Positions 32,722 to 41,528 of a stretch of DNA of 64,000 nucleotides are shown here, piece after piece. Every line of letters starts with the position of its first letter. Position 1 is the stretch's first letter. Below the pieces are notes generated by a model, which made no database searches, was not told the origin of the DNA, and saw only the letters and a list, made by a program, of their open reading frames with translations. A program made the translations under genes and the position numbers. Origin of the DNA: Solibacillus palustris (GTDB taxonomy: Bacteria > Bacillota > Bacilli > Bacillales_A > Planococcaceae); assembly GCF_022549215.1 (NCBI RefSeq), contig NZ_JAKZFC010000001.1:186001-250000 (forward strand). The letters are read 5' to 3'.

Positions 32722-33339
32722 ATGAAATTGAAATATTTTAAAGAATATTTTTCTTATCCTGATATATTAATCATGAGCTGTCTGTTCCTCATTAGTTTTG
32801 GATATATGGTTCTAAATTTCAACTCAATCATAATTTTGGGTGCCTTTATTTTGGGAATGATTATGTATTCCTTAGCGGAGTATTTGATACACAGATTTGT
32901 TTTTCATCTGAAGCCACCAAAGAATGCATTTCTGTTAAAAATGCTTAAACGTTTACATTATGACCACCATGCAAATCCGAATGAATTACATTTATTATTT
33001 TTACCATTATGGTATAGTGTGCCAAACATTGCTGTTGTAGGAATTATTTTTTACTTTGTTTCATCTAGCTTTGTCATAACAAACGCATTTATTGCAGGGG
33101 TCATATTCTTTTTATTATTTTATGAGTGGAAGCATTATATCGCCCATCGCCCCCTTCAGCCGATATCTCCATGGGGGCGTTGGATGAAAAAGGTTCATTT
33201 ATGGCATCATTTCAAAAATGAAAACTACTGGTATGGTGTTACGAACCCAGCCTATGATTTTCTAATGGGTACCTTTAAAAACCAAAAGGATGTTGACCAA
33301 AGTAAAACTGCTAAAAATCTAGAGAAACGTGGCGACTAG
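32722..33339 (+). CDS. Fatty acid hydroxylase/sterol desaturase family protein
   Basis: A membrane protein of 205 residues with about four hydrophobic segments and the histidine clusters that bind the diiron centre: HRFVFH, HYDHH, HYIAH and HLWHH (about residues 57-165). This pattern belongs to the FA_hydroxylase superfamily (FA2H, Scs7, carotenoid hydroxylases), which hydroxylate a lipid with oxygen. LAEYLIHRFVFH is close to the FA2H opening. GGAGG precedes the ATG. It forms an operon with the FadR-type regulator, so a membrane fatty acid or carotenoid is the likely substrate. Confidence 0.9.
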   Translation: MKLKYFKEYFSYPDILIMSCLFLISFGYMVLNFNSIIILGAFILGMIMYSLAEYLIHRFVFHLKPPKNAFLLKMLKRLHYDHHANPNELHLLFLPLWYSVPNIAVVGIIFYFVSSSFVITNAFIAGVIFFLLFYEWKHYIAHRPLQPISPWGRWMKKVHLWHHFKNENYWYGVTNPAYDFLMGTFKNQKDVDQSKTAKNLEKRGD

Positions 33340-33400
33340 AATATAGAATTATAAAAAAAATTCATTGTCACTTTCTAAGAAATGTCCTTTAAACTAAAAC

Positions 33401-33437
33401 CGTGCCAGCCCTCACAGGACTGGCACTTTATTTTTTC
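33401..33437 (+). terminator. Intrinsic terminator after the hydroxylase gene
   Basis: GTGCCAG-CCT pairs with AGG-CTGGCAC and a T-rich tract follows. Confidence 0.85.
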
Positions 33438-33442
33438 CTCTG

Positions 33443-33495
33443 AAAAAACCGCATTTACTTATGATACGGCTCACTGTAACACCTCTAAATGAGGG
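33443..33495 (+). repeat. Dispersed hairpin repeat family B, copy 5
   Basis: AACCGCATTTACTTATGATA, GGCTCACTGT, then CTAAATGAGGG; the right arm is degraded. Confidence 0.62.
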
Positions 33496-33566
33496 ATAAA
33501 AAATGGATCCCCATATGTATGAGAAATCCTTCTTTTTACTCGATTCAATCTATAAAAGTGATACGA

Positions 33567-33941
33567 TTAGACAAAAAGACCGTGGAGTGCTCCTAGTAAG
33601 GTAAAAATGATCAAATGGTCACCAATCGCAATTAAACAATTTCTCTTATTTACGAGTCCAAATAATGTATTTTTCAAATAAACAATTGAAATAAGAATGC
33701 CAATAATACCTCCTACTGCAGCACCTTCTAACAAACTATTTGAACTAGTCACTTGAACGAGTATTGCAATAAAGATGGAACTAATAAAGGCAACGATTAC
33801 TGAAAACACATATTTTAATGCACCTTTGCTTTGATTTTCCTTACCTACTAATATGGAATAATAGATTGCCCCATAAAACATATACAAGATTCCACCTATA
33901 AGAATAGCAAGATAATTTAACGCACTTAAATCTATTGACAT
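33567..33941 (-). CDS. DUF1761-like membrane protein
   Basis: A protein of 124 residues with four hydrophobic segments: LNYLAILIGGILYMFYGAIYY, YVFSVIVAFISSIFIAILVQ, EGAAVGGIIGILISIVYL and LIAIGDHLIIFTLLGALHGLF. The order, with G-x-L-Y-M-x-Y-G-A-I-Y-Y early and NKRNCLIAIG late, fits DUF1761, a family of unknown function. GGGGG precedes the ATG. A 17-codon open frame with its own ribosome site lies 57 bases upstream on the same strand (33999-34052) and could be a leader peptide. Confidence 0.72.
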   Translation of the reverse strand: MSIDLSALNYLAILIGGILYMFYGAIYYSILVGKENQSKGALKYVFSVIVAFISSIFIAILVQVTSSNSLLEGAAVGGIIGILISIVYLKNTLFGLVNKRNCLIAIGDHLIIFTLLGALHGLFV

Positions 33942-33998
33942 ACTTTTACCCCCGATTTATTTAGGCTCTATGGCTAAAGAGATTGCACTGATTCTGCT

Positions 33999-34052
33999 TT
34001 AATTAGACGTTCTCCCTCTATAATGATTCATTGTTTTAATAATATTTTTCAT
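33999..34052 (-). CDS. Possible 17-residue leader peptide
   Basis: The sequence reads MKNIIKTMNHYRGRTSN, then TAA. AGGGGGCG lies eight bases before the ATG. It sits ahead of the DUF1761-like gene on the same strand. Short leaders of this kind can control a downstream gene by ribosome stalling, but no competing hairpins were confirmed. It could also be chance. Confidence 0.35.
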   Translation of the reverse strand: MKNIIKTMNHYRGRTSN

Positions 34053-34120
34053 AATGAACGCCCCCTAATAGTTACTGTCTAGAATAAATAGACTTTAATA
34101 GTATAGCATTTATATTAAAT

Positions 34121-34231
34121 AAATCCGAAACATTCAGAAAATAGCAGAAGATTTGTTCTCCACTTTTAATGAAAAAGGTGTAAGAGTGCTCAATGAACCG
34201 AACCCCGAATATTGGGAATAGTGGAAACTTT
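34121..34231 (+). pseudogene. Unidentified C-terminal gene remnant
   Basis: A frame without start reads IRNIQKIAEDLFSTF, then NEKGVRVLNEPNPEYWE and stop. The stop lies inside a terminator stem. Protein-like, but the family is not recognised. Confidence 0.25.
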
Positions 34232-34260
34232 ATAAAAAGTGTACCTATTCGGGGTTTTTC
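34199..34260 (+). terminator. Intrinsic terminator upstream of nupC
   Basis: AACCCCGAATA pairs with TATTCGGGGTT across a long loop, and TTTTT follows. Confidence 0.7.
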
Positions 34261-34484
34261 TAATTCTCTATTTATTCCCTCAGACCTATCTAAAATTAGT
34301 CATTAATCATTTTTTTTGCTTTTTTAATAACTTTCTATTAACATCTCTATGACACCATTTTCAACAAAGTTTATTTAAAAAAACTATGTACGGTTCTTTT
34401 TTAGTAAATATGGACAAAATATTTATTACAATCACAAATAATTGAACCCCGCACATTATGTTTTAATTCATCAGGAGGTTACAT

Positions 34485-35666
34485 ATGCAATACGTTATTT
34501 CTATTTTAGGCATTCTTGTGGTTTTGTTTTTAGCTTGGCTGGCAAGTTCCAATCGAAAAGAGATAAAATTCAAACCAATTATCACAATGATTATCATTCA
34601 AATTCTTTTATCATTGTTATTGTTAAATACAGAATTTGGTTTAATCATCATCAAAGGAATTGCTACTGTTTTTAACAAGCTGCTCGAATATGCAAGCGAA
34701 GGGGTTTCCTTCGTGTTTGGTGGCATAGCGAATGAGGGAGAGGCTCCATTCTTTTTAACTGTATTACTGCCAATTGTATTTATTTCTGCATTAATTGGGA
34801 TTCTTCAGCATCTAAAAATCCTACCATTCCTTATGAAAGGAATTGGCTTATTATTAAGTAAAGTAAATGGGATGGGTAAACTTGAATCATATAATGCCGT
34901 TGCTTCATTAATAGTCGGACAATCAGAGGTTTTCATCACATTAAAGAAGCAACTCGGTCTGATTTCAAACCAGCGTATGTATACGCTATGTGCGTCGGCG
35001 ATGTCTACTGTATCAATGTCCATTGTTGGGGCTTATATGACGATGCTGGAACCAAAATACGTTGTCACAGCTTTAGTATTAAATTTATTTGGCGGTTTTA
35101 TCATAGCTACTATAATTAATCCTTATGAGGTTGACCCAAATGAGGATTTATTAGAGATTGAGGCGCATGAAAAACAATCCTTTTTTGAAATGCTCGGCGA
35201 GTATATCCTTGATGGTTTCAAGGTTGCCGTTATTGTTGGGGCCATGTTGATTGGGTTCATTGCGTTGATGGCGGGATTCAATCATGTGTTTGAGCTATTG
35301 TTTAATATTTCTTTCCAGACGATATTAGGTTATATCTTTGCTCCAGTTGCCTTCATCATGGGGATTCCTTTCTCTGAAGCGGCAAGTGCCGGATCCATTA
35401 TGGCGACTAAACTGCTAACTAATGAATTTGTGGCGATGTTGGATTTATCCGGTGGCAATTATCACTTTAGTGAACGAACAATGGGCATTCTTTCTGTATT
35501 CCTTGTTTCCTTCGCCAACTTTTCATCTATTGGTATTATTGTCGGGGCTGTCAAAAGTCTGAATGAAAAGCAAGGGAATTCTGTCGCTCGTTTTGGCTTG
35601 AAACTGTTATATGGTGCCACACTTGTAAGCGTACTTTCAAGTATCATCGTTAGTTTGATTCTATAA
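34485..35666 (+). CDS. nupC: NupC-type concentrative nucleoside transporter
   Basis: A membrane protein of 393 residues. [20 protein letters not shown] (about residues 77-96) is the nucleoside-binding Q/E region of the CNT family; [53 protein letters not shown] and [15 protein letters not shown] are further signatures. It imports nucleosides with protons or sodium. AGGAGG lies six bases before the ATG. No purine riboswitch or PyrR-like leader was recognised upstream. Single-gene unit with a bidirectional terminator. Confidence 0.93.
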   Translation: MQYVISILGILVVLFLAWLASSNRKEIKFKPIITMIIIQILLSLLLLNTEFGLIIIKGIATVFNKLLEYASEGVSFVFGGIANEGEAPFFLTVLLPIVFISALIGILQHLKILPFLMKGIGLLLSKVNGMGKLESYNAVASLIVGQSEVFITLKKQLGLISNQRMYTLCASAMSTVSMSIVGAYMTMLEPKYVVTALVLNLFGGFIIATIINPYEVDPNEDLLEIEAHEKQSFFEMLGEYILDGFKVAVIVGAMLIGFIALMAGFNHVFELLFNISFQTILGYIFAPVAFIMGIPFSEAASAGSIMATKLLTNEFVAMLDLSGGNYHFSERTMGILSVFLVSFANFSSIGIIVGAVKSLNEKQGNSVARFGLKLLYGATLVSVLSSIIVSLIL

Positions 35667-35785
35667 AACGTGCTGCGTAACCATGGGGTATTTTACGGTT
35701 GAAATGGAAAACAACGTCCGAGAAAAGGCAAACAACCTTTAATAACTGCAATCTAATCGCTTTAGAATCCTTATCATCCTTACTT

Positions 35786-35820
35786 AAAAAAGGCAGTGGT
35801 GCGCACCACTGCCTTTTGAT
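35786..35820. terminator. Bidirectional terminator between nupC and the MBL gene
   Basis: AAAAAGGCAGTGGT pairs with ACCACTGCCTTTT around GCGC, serving convergent genes. Confidence 0.88.
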
Positions 35821-36669
35821 TTAATAACCATTTACAAAGAAAGAAATCGTTTCTTTTTCGTCTTCTGTCAATTTCCTTTTTACGTGTTTTTCATATTCCT
35901 TCATTATTTTCTGTCCATCCCCACCACAAATATCTGTATATTTTGCAATCGTTCTAAGCTGGGCTACTTCTTGATTGAATTCCTCTTTTGAAATTGGCTT
36001 TTGATGCGAAGGTATATATGTATCTGCATCAAATTGCTCTAACTCATCTAATAGCCGCAGCGTTTCCTTGATTGTATAATTTTCTTTTACAGCATAAAGA
36101 TTAGGGTAAATGCAATCAGCAAGGAAGAGAATCTTTTCTTCTTTAATATACACGATTGCTGAATCGGCAGCATGGTCACCACCAACATATTTAACAATAC
36201 AGGTTACCCCGCCAAGGTCGATTTCCATTTGTTTTTCAAAAGTTACATCCGGCAAGACAATCTTGATATCTCGGTGATCCTTGAATTCCTCCTTAATGGC
36301 TTTGGCGCAAAATTCAATTTCCGTTCCCTCTTTCACTCGCTCATCTATTGCCTCGTCTGACCATGAAAATGGGATTAATTTCTCCATTTCTTCTTTTGTT
36401 TCTTTGGAAGAGATGGAAACTGTATTAGATAATGCAGAAAGGCCAAAGATATGATCCCAATGCCAATGAGTAAGAACAACCATATCAGGATTGGGAACTC
36501 CTCTTTTTAAAAGTTCCTTCTGAAAATAATTAGCATGGGCTTCTGAGTTGCCTGCATCAATCATTAATGTCTTATTATTGCCGACCACCATTCCTAGAAT
36601 GGGGCGGTCTGTTACCGATATTGGAGTGATATACCAAAAACTGTTGCCTATTTTGTTAATTGAGTGCAT
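35821..36669 (-). CDS. MBL fold metallo-hydrolase
   Basis: A protein of 282 residues. The zinc motif is LTHWHWDHIFGL (H-x-H-x-D-H, near residue 62); GGDHAADSAIVYI provides the next histidine, FLADC the bridging aspartate position (cysteine follows it) and YIPSHQKPISKEEF the last histidine. These enzymes hydrolyse esters, amides or phosphodiesters; the substrate is not evident. AAGGAGGT precedes the ATG. It is a single gene, convergent with nupC. Confidence 0.9.
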   Translation of the reverse strand: MHSINKIGNSFWYITPISVTDRPILGMVVGNNKTLMIDAGNSEAHANYFQKELLKRGVPNPDMVVLTHWHWDHIFGLSALSNTVSISSKETKEEMEKLIPFSWSDEAIDERVKEGTEIEFCAKAIKEEFKDHRDIKIVLPDVTFEKQMEIDLGGVTCIVKYVGGDHAADSAIVYIKEEKILFLADCIYPNLYAVKENYTIKETLRLLDELEQFDADTYIPSHQKPISKEEFNQEVAQLRTIAKYTDICGGDGQKIMKEYEKHVKRKLTEDEKETISFFVNGY

Positions 36670-36736
36670 AAAGCTACCTCCTTTTTATAATATTTTAATT
36701 CAAATAGCGGTAATTTACCCTATTGGAGAATTTTTT

Positions 36737-36793
36737 AAAATCAGTACTTATTTATGATTTGATTCTCCGTAACTAATTTATACGCAGTTTTTT
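36737..36793 (+). repeat. Dispersed hairpin repeat family B, copy 6
   Basis: AAATCAGTACTTATTTATGA, GATTCTCCGTAA, then TTTATACGCAGTTTTTT. Quite diverged. From 36794 to 37000 nothing gene-like was found. Confidence 0.55.
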
Positions 36794-37024
36794 ATTAGCA
36801 ATTAGTCTTTATTGATCTTAGCCAAATACCGCTTAATCGTGCCCATTATCATTACTGCCATTATATAAGAAAAAAGCATATGAAACGATTACGTTTACTC
36901 TCCTTGTAATAATCACATCTACATAAAACACGAAATATCAATCAGTATTATTCTTTAACTTTTATTCTAAAAATTAAATAGGAGAAATATCATATAGCAA
37001 GACAATAGTAAAGGGGGGACACGT

Positions 37025-38191
37025 TTGAAAAATTTTTTTCGCGCGATACCATTATCTTTACAGCATTTGTTAGCAATGTTTGGTGCAACAGTTTTGGTTC
37101 CAGTATTAACCGGTCTTGATCCAGGAAGTGCACTTATTGCCAGCGGTTTAGGAACCCTGATTTTCCATCTTATTACACGTGGAAAGGTTCCTACGTATCT
37201 AGGTTCATCCTTCGCTTTTATTGCTCCGCTAGCATTGTATGTGGGGGAGTTAAATTCGCCAGGTCAAGCAGTTGCAGGTCTTATCAGCGTTTCCATTGTT
37301 TATGCCATTGTATCTATTATCATTTCAGTTGTCGGTTTTGAAAAAGTCCGAAAAGTAATTCCTGCAGTTGTCGTCGGACCGGTTGTAAGTATAATCGGTC
37401 TTTCGCTGGCAACCACTGCGGTGACCAGCATGGCTTCTACCCAATGGGATGTCGCTATCGTCAGCCTTCTTGCGGCGATCATTGCTACGCTTGCGGGAAC
37501 TAAGATGATCCGCCTCTTCCCACTCTTAATTGGTCTTGCAATAGGGTATGCTTATGCTGCGATGCGTGGATTTGTTGATTTTGATACCATCGCCAGCGCA
37601 CCAGCCTTTGCTCTTCCACATTTCGTCATGCCGGAATTTACATGGGTTGTGATCCTTGGTATGGCACCGATTGCCTTGGTTACCATCATCGAAGACCTTG
37701 GACATATGTTTGTACTAAATGAGATTACAGGAAAAGAAGTGACAAAGGATCCTGGATTTTCAAGCATCCTATGGGGGAATGGCCTTGCAACATTAATCTC
37801 CGGCTTCATCGGTGGACCTGCACAAACTACTTACGCGGAAAATCTCGGGGTTCTAGCCATCACACGCCAGTTTTCAAGTAGGATCATTCAGGGTGCTGCT
37901 GTTCTTGCGATTCTTCTTGGTTTGTTCGGTAAAGTTGGAGCTGCTATCCAATCCATTCCAGTTGCAGTGATGGGTGGCATATGTATCTTGTTGTTTGGTA
38001 TGATCGCAGGAATGGGGATCCGTCATATCATTGAAGAAAAAGTTAGTCTGGCTAATATGAAAAATTTAGTCATCGTCGCAATTATCTTTATCATCGGAGT
38101 TGGATATGCCCATGGTATCGCCTACGCAACAATTGCCGGATTGCTCATCTATTGGTTCGTACCTGATTTTACGACAAAGAACGAAAATTAG
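37025..38191 (+). CDS. uraA: UraA-type uracil/xanthine permease (NCS2)
   Basis: A membrane protein of 388 residues with about twelve to fourteen segments. [20 protein letters not shown] (residues 12-31), [27 protein letters not shown] (the catalytic E-D-x-G-H of UraA) and [20 protein letters not shown] (NCS2 signature) are clear. It imports uracil with a proton. The start is TTG, five bases after AAAGGGGGGA. No PyrR-binding leader was seen, so control may differ from pyrP in B. subtilis. Single-gene unit. Confidence 0.92.
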   Translation: MKNFFRAIPLSLQHLLAMFGATVLVPVLTGLDPGSALIASGLGTLIFHLITRGKVPTYLGSSFAFIAPLALYVGELNSPGQAVAGLISVSIVYAIVSIIISVVGFEKVRKVIPAVVVGPVVSIIGLSLATTAVTSMASTQWDVAIVSLLAAIIATLAGTKMIRLFPLLIGLAIGYAYAAMRGFVDFDTIASAPAFALPHFVMPEFTWVVILGMAPIALVTIIEDLGHMFVLNEITGKEVTKDPGFSSILWGNGLATLISGFIGGPAQTTYAENLGVLAITRQFSSRIIQGAAVLAILLGLFGKVGAAIQSIPVAVMGGICILLFGMIAGMGIRHIIEEKVSLANMKNLVIVAIIFIIGVGYAHGIAYATIAGLLIYWFVPDFTTKNEN

Positions 38192-38193
38192 AA

Positions 38194-38238
38194 TAAAAAG
38201 GCCATTCCACAACACTTTTAGCGGAATGGCTTTTTATT
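38194..38238 (+). terminator. Intrinsic terminator after uraA
   Basis: AAAAAGGCCATTCC pairs with GGAATGGCTTTTT. Confidence 0.88.
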
Positions 38239-38255
38239 TGGAAGGCAACTACTTG

Positions 38256-38312
38256 GTAACCGAACTTACTTATGATACGGTTCTTCGACATAAGTATAAG
38301 TGCGGTTTTTTT
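38256..38312 (+). repeat. Dispersed hairpin repeat family B, copy 7
   Basis: AACCGAACTTACTTATGATA, GGTTCTTCG, then TATAAGTGCGGTTTTTTT. Confidence 0.7.
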
Positions 38313-38367
38313 CGTCTACGTTTATAATAAAGGAAAGGCAGTAGAGTGCTAATTACGGAGGATGATT

Positions 38368-38781
38368 ATGTTAAATACACCTCTTGGACCTATTATGATA
38401 TTGAACGGGCAACAAAAAATACCTTACACCTTTATACCACTTCCTAAAACCACTCATTGCCCAAATGTAAACGGTCGCTTTTCAATTACAGTTCCTATTG
38501 TAGAATCACCTGCTACTATTCAATGTATTATTGAAAATGAATTGCTCAATAGCTATCCAGAGACAGGAGAAAATCTAGAAGCCCTTTCATTTTATAAAGA
38601 TGATGTAAAATTAACAATTGGTATTACTGCGGATTTTACATCTACTGATGGCCAATTGCTGAAAAATGGGCTGGAAGTAAAAACAGCTTTTCCTATAGAA
38701 TTTGGAGTTTGCTGGATTCAGCCAGTTACCGACTCAAATGATGTTGAAACGTTTTTTGGCGCTGATTTATTTTATAAATAA
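38368..38781 (+). CDS. Hypothetical protein, soluble
   Basis: A protein of 137 residues: MLNTPLGPIMILNGQQKIPY, TFIPLPKTTHCPNVNGRFSI, IVESPATIQCIIENELLNSY and VKTAFPIEFGVCWIQPV. Mostly beta-strand composition, no signal peptide or membrane segment, three cysteines. I do not recognise the family. The ATG at 38368 has ACGGAGG seven bases upstream; the ATG at 38362 abuts that site. It is flanked by family B repeats and terminators, so it is a single-gene unit. The codon use is like its neighbours. Confidence 0.68.
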   Translation: MLNTPLGPIMILNGQQKIPYTFIPLPKTTHCPNVNGRFSITVPIVESPATIQCIIENELLNSYPETGENLEALSFYKDDVKLTIGITADFTSTDGQLLKNGLEVKTAFPIEFGVCWIQPVTDSNDVETFFGADLFYK

Positions 38782-38787
38782 ATGAAA

Positions 38788-38823
38788 TATGGCGCGGTCA
38801 ATATTAATTGACCGCGCCGTATT
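38788..38823. terminator. Intrinsic terminator after the hypothetical gene
   Basis: ATGGCGCGGTCAAT pairs with ATTGACCGCGCCGTAT around ATTA, nearly perfect. Confidence 0.82.
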
Positions 38824-38838
38824 AAAAACCGCACTTAA
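38824..38838 (+). repeat. Half copy of repeat family B
   Basis: Only the left arm AAAAACCGCACTTAA remains, directly abutting the terminator. Confidence 0.5.
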
Positions 38839-38897
38839 AAATAAAAGCAATAGGTAACTGGCCAAGCTCAAATCATTTGGGTTTTAACCAGTACTGC

Positions 38898-39860
38898 TTA
38901 TGGGCAGTATAAGCATAATCTCTCTTGTAAACCTTCTAAAACTTCTTCTGGCATTTCCCTGACCTTGATATCCCTACCTAGGAAAAGTAGCCAATTTGTT
39001 ATTTCATTTAATTCTTCGGGATTATTAACATCGATAAAAGTCTTTAGAATGGCTGTGGCTTGGTACGGATTCGTATAGGAAATAGAAACTTTTAAAGGAT
39101 GATATTTTTTGAACTGGGCAATCGCATTTGGACCTAGTTCAAGGACAAGGTTAATTACTTCTTCCTGCTTACTTAGTTTTTCTAAAATCTTTTTCTTACT
39201 TAGTCTATTTTTCGTAAGGTTTGGTTCGACATTGGTGAGATTGTCGACAGGGAAAATCTTCCTCTTTTCATCGTTTAAGTCGAAACCTTCTATCAGCCAA
39301 AGGCCTTTTTCATGATAAAGGTGCAAGAGATAAATTGAATAAGGCTTTATTACCTTCTCTTCTTTGATAGTAATCGATAAATAGCTATCCAAAAGAAGGA
39401 TTTGGATGAGTTTTTCTAACATAGGATGGGGTAGGTCTGACAGATCAAGTAAATCGGGATTATTCGGGTTGGTCCCTTCAAAAAGCAAGATTTGATTTAA
39501 AAGAATAAGGTCATCTTGCTGGTTTTCTGAGATGAGAAATAGTAATTTTTCAGCTAAAGACTGACGACTCTTTAGATAAGGGAGTTGTTTATTTCTTGTG
39601 GCCATAAAGGCAATAAAAAGAGCTTTAATCTCATTATCGGTAAAGCGAACAGTGGGTAGGACAGAGTTGTTCATAACAAAATACCCGCCGTCCCTTCCAA
39701 CTTCAGCGACAAGTGGCATTCCCATGGCCTCAATTTCTCTGATGTCTCTGATAGCTGTCGAACGAGAAATGTTGAATTCCCGCATGATTTCAGAAATTGT
39801 AAAATGGGCGCGATTGTTGATATACCGCATGATAATATTAATTCGTTCAACTTTTTTCAT
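38898..39860 (-). CDS. YafY-type HTH-WYL transcriptional regulator
   Basis: A protein of 320 residues. The N-terminal winged helix has VERINIIMRYINNRAHFTIS, IMREFNISRSTAIRDIREIE and GMPLVAEVGRDGGYFV, the DeoR/YafY pattern. A WYL-like domain (about 130-220, GLWLIEGFDLNDEKRKIFPV) precedes a C-terminal extension (VSISYTNPYQATAILKTFID). WYL domains bind nucleic acid or small ligands. The ATG at 39860 has GGAGG six bases upstream; 11 further codons lack one. It is divergent from the GyrI-like pair and probably regulates it. Confidence 0.88.
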   Translation of the reverse strand: MKKVERINIIMRYINNRAHFTISEIMREFNISRSTAIRDIREIEAMGMPLVAEVGRDGGYFVMNNSVLPTVRFTDNEIKALFIAFMATRNKQLPYLKSRQSLAEKLLFLISENQQDDLILLNQILLFEGTNPNNPDLLDLSDLPHPMLEKLIQILLLDSYLSITIKEEKVIKPYSIYLLHLYHEKGLWLIEGFDLNDEKRKIFPVDNLTNVEPNLTKNRLSKKKILEKLSKQEEVINLVLELGPNAIAQFKKYHPLKVSISYTNPYQATAILKTFIDVNNPEELNEITNWLLFLGRDIKVREMPEEVLEGLQERLCLYCP

Positions 39861-39967
39861 TGTTGCCTCCAAAACAGTATCATTTTTTGACATGATTTAA
39901 GGCTATTATAAACTCATCAAGTGAAAAGACAAATCGTTTGATAATAAAAACTAGGAGGATTTTGAAA

Positions 39968-40459
39968 ATGGCAAATTATAACCTAGAAGAAAAAGATAGC
40001 TTTACCGTATTTGGTATTGGAACTGAGCTAACGAGCCATTACACCGACTTTGCTGGTATAAACAAGGAAAAAGCAGACTTTTGGCAGGCCGTCAGCCAAG
40101 ATGGAAGACTAGATTCTTTAAAAGCGATAGCCACAAACGACTACGTTTTTATCGTGAACGAAGCCGTGAATAACAAGATGATGCATTATGCTGGCGTCAT
40201 GACAGAGGCAGTAGCACCAGAACCAGAACTAGGAGAAACTAGAGTTATCCAATTTCCTAAGGGAGAATACTTAGTTGTTAAAGGCGATGGGAATACAATC
40301 GATGAGTTGTGTAATAAAGTTACAGGCATTGCTTTTGGTCAAGCCTTACAAGAAGCAAATGATATTGCCTATGTTGGTGGACCTAATGCAGCGGTTGTGA
40401 TGGAGCAGCGAAACGGTGTCTTTTATGGTGAAATGTTGATTCCTGTAGTTAGGAAATAA
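39968..40459 (+). CDS. GyrI-like/AraC effector-binding domain protein
   Basis: A protein of 163 residues. KDSFTVFGIGTELTSHYTDF, KADFWQAVSQDGRLDSLKAI, AGVMTEAVAPEPELGETRVI and FPKGEYLVVKGDG follow the GyrI-like (SOUL/BmrR effector) fold that binds hydrophobic cations or other small molecules; F-P-x-G-x-Y is typical. The ATG at 39968 has AGGAGG eight bases upstream. It starts an operon with the next gene, divergent from a WYL regulator, as commonly seen for ligand-scavenging proteins. Confidence 0.82.
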   Translation: MANYNLEEKDSFTVFGIGTELTSHYTDFAGINKEKADFWQAVSQDGRLDSLKAIATNDYVFIVNEAVNNKMMHYAGVMTEAVAPEPELGETRVIQFPKGEYLVVKGDGNTIDELCNKVTGIAFGQALQEANDIAYVGGPNAAVVMEQRNGVFYGEMLIPVVRK

Positions 40460-40480
40460 AGAGAAAAAGGAAGGTTGGAA

Positions 40481-40945
40481 ATGGCCTATATCGTTGATTT
40501 TAAAAATATGTCTACAATTGGCTTAGAGTCTTCTCCTGTAGCAGAAGCTCTAGCTGGTTTACGTGCTAATGAAGCCCGTTACTTTATGAACAAATACAAG
40601 CATGAATTTACGGTTGTACCAGCTAGCGAGTCCTTCGAGTCCCTTGATTATGTGAACCGAATTTTGAAAGAAGATCGTGATATTGAGTTTGCGGCCAAAC
40701 CTTTAGAAACTTCACGTTTTCAAGTAGAAAATATCCAATTTACTTACGTCTTTTATGAGGATGGTCTATCGGTCAACGTCATGTATACGGTGGATGATCC
40801 TAAGAAGCGTGCTGTTGGTTTTAAGCTTTCTGAGGGGATGGAGGTACCTAAGGAGTTAGAAGGCAAGTTTAAGTTTGCTAGGCAGAAGTCTAAATTAGCT
40901 GGAACAATACGGGGCTCATATTTTGTAATTAAAGGTGAATATTAA
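40481..40945 (+). CDS. Conserved hypothetical protein, partner of the GyrI-like gene
   Basis: A protein of 154 residues: MAYIVDFKNMSTIGLESSPV, LAGLRANEARYFMNKYKHEF, YVNRILKEDRDIEFAAKPLE and VENIQFTYVFYEDGLSVNVM. No motif I can assign; soluble, mixed alpha/beta. The ATG at 40481 follows GGAAGGTTGG and lies 21 bases after the previous stop, so co-transcription is likely. I recall similar proteins paired with GyrI-like genes but not a function. It may be an accessory binding protein. Confidence 0.7.
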   Translation: MAYIVDFKNMSTIGLESSPVAEALAGLRANEARYFMNKYKHEFTVVPASESFESLDYVNRILKEDRDIEFAAKPLETSRFQVENIQFTYVFYEDGLSVNVMYTVDDPKKRAVGFKLSEGMEVPKELEGKFKFARQKSKLAGTIRGSYFVIKGEY

Positions 40946-40995
40946 ATAAAGTAAAAACAACTATACATGCAACAAATGTTCATCTAGGTATAACA

Positions 40996-41040
40996 AAACA
41001 GCACCACTCCATCAGATTAGAGGGTGCTGTAACTTATTTT
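40996..41040 (+). terminator. Intrinsic terminator after the GyrI-like operon
   Basis: ACAGCACC pairs with GGGTGCTGT across a 16-base loop, then a T-rich tract. Confidence 0.7.
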
Positions 41041-41042
41041 GC

Positions 41043-41099
41043 AAAAACCTCATTTACCTATGATAAGGTTCACCGTAATAGGCTTAAGTGCGATTTTTA
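41043..41099 (+). repeat. Dispersed hairpin repeat family B, copy 9
   Basis: AAACCTCATTTACCTATGAT, GGTTCACCGTAATAG, then CTTAAGTGCGATTTTT. Confidence 0.68.
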
Positions 41100-41189
41100 T
41101 ACAACGCTTAAATATAAATCGAATGTGTCCTCAGTTTTATGTATTCTGCGTAACGTAAACACAGAATACATAATTAATTAATATATCAC

Positions 41190-41356
41190 AGGTTGCTATG
41201 CTATATTATATAAGTAGTAAACAACAATTATTGACATCGAATAATGGTAATTTTGGATTGAACAAATTAGCGTTATTGGGTGCCAAACCCATTAGAGTTC
41301 TTCAGGAACAAAGAATTCTACCGCAGCATCTCCTTGTGAGATGTTGCCTTTTTTGT
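41190..41356 (+). ncRNA. Possible small RNA with terminator
   Basis: A gene-free stretch holds a TAGA-TTCTT/AGAATTCTA hairpin (41293-41320), followed at once by a strong terminator (41322-41356: GCAGCATCTC with GAGATGTTGC, then a T run). No protein-coding gene lies upstream to account for that terminator. A 65-codon open frame crosses the hairpins and lacks a ribosome site. Confidence 0.25.
41322..41356 (+). terminator. Intrinsic terminator, no obvious upstream gene
   Basis: GCAGCATCTC pairs with GAGATGTTGC over a short loop, then CTTTTTT. Confidence 0.75.
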
Positions 41357-41481
41357 TTCCATGAAATTTTTTGGGGCTATCGATTAAAATCATAAACAAA
41401 AGCGCTTTGCCATAAACGTAAATAATAGCATTTTCAATGTTACCTTCTGCGGAAATTTATATTTTCTTACTCAATAAATTA

Positions 41482-41528
41482 AAACCACCTAAGACGTTGC
41501 TAATTCAACGTCCTAAATGGTCTTTTTT
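41482..41528. terminator. Inverted repeat terminator
   Basis: ACCACCTAAGACGTTG pairs with CAACGTC-CTAAATGGT and TCTTTTTT follows. Confidence 0.65.

Noticed and set aside
41198..41395. 65-codon open frame
   Set aside because: It crosses two hairpins and a terminator and lacks a ribosome site.
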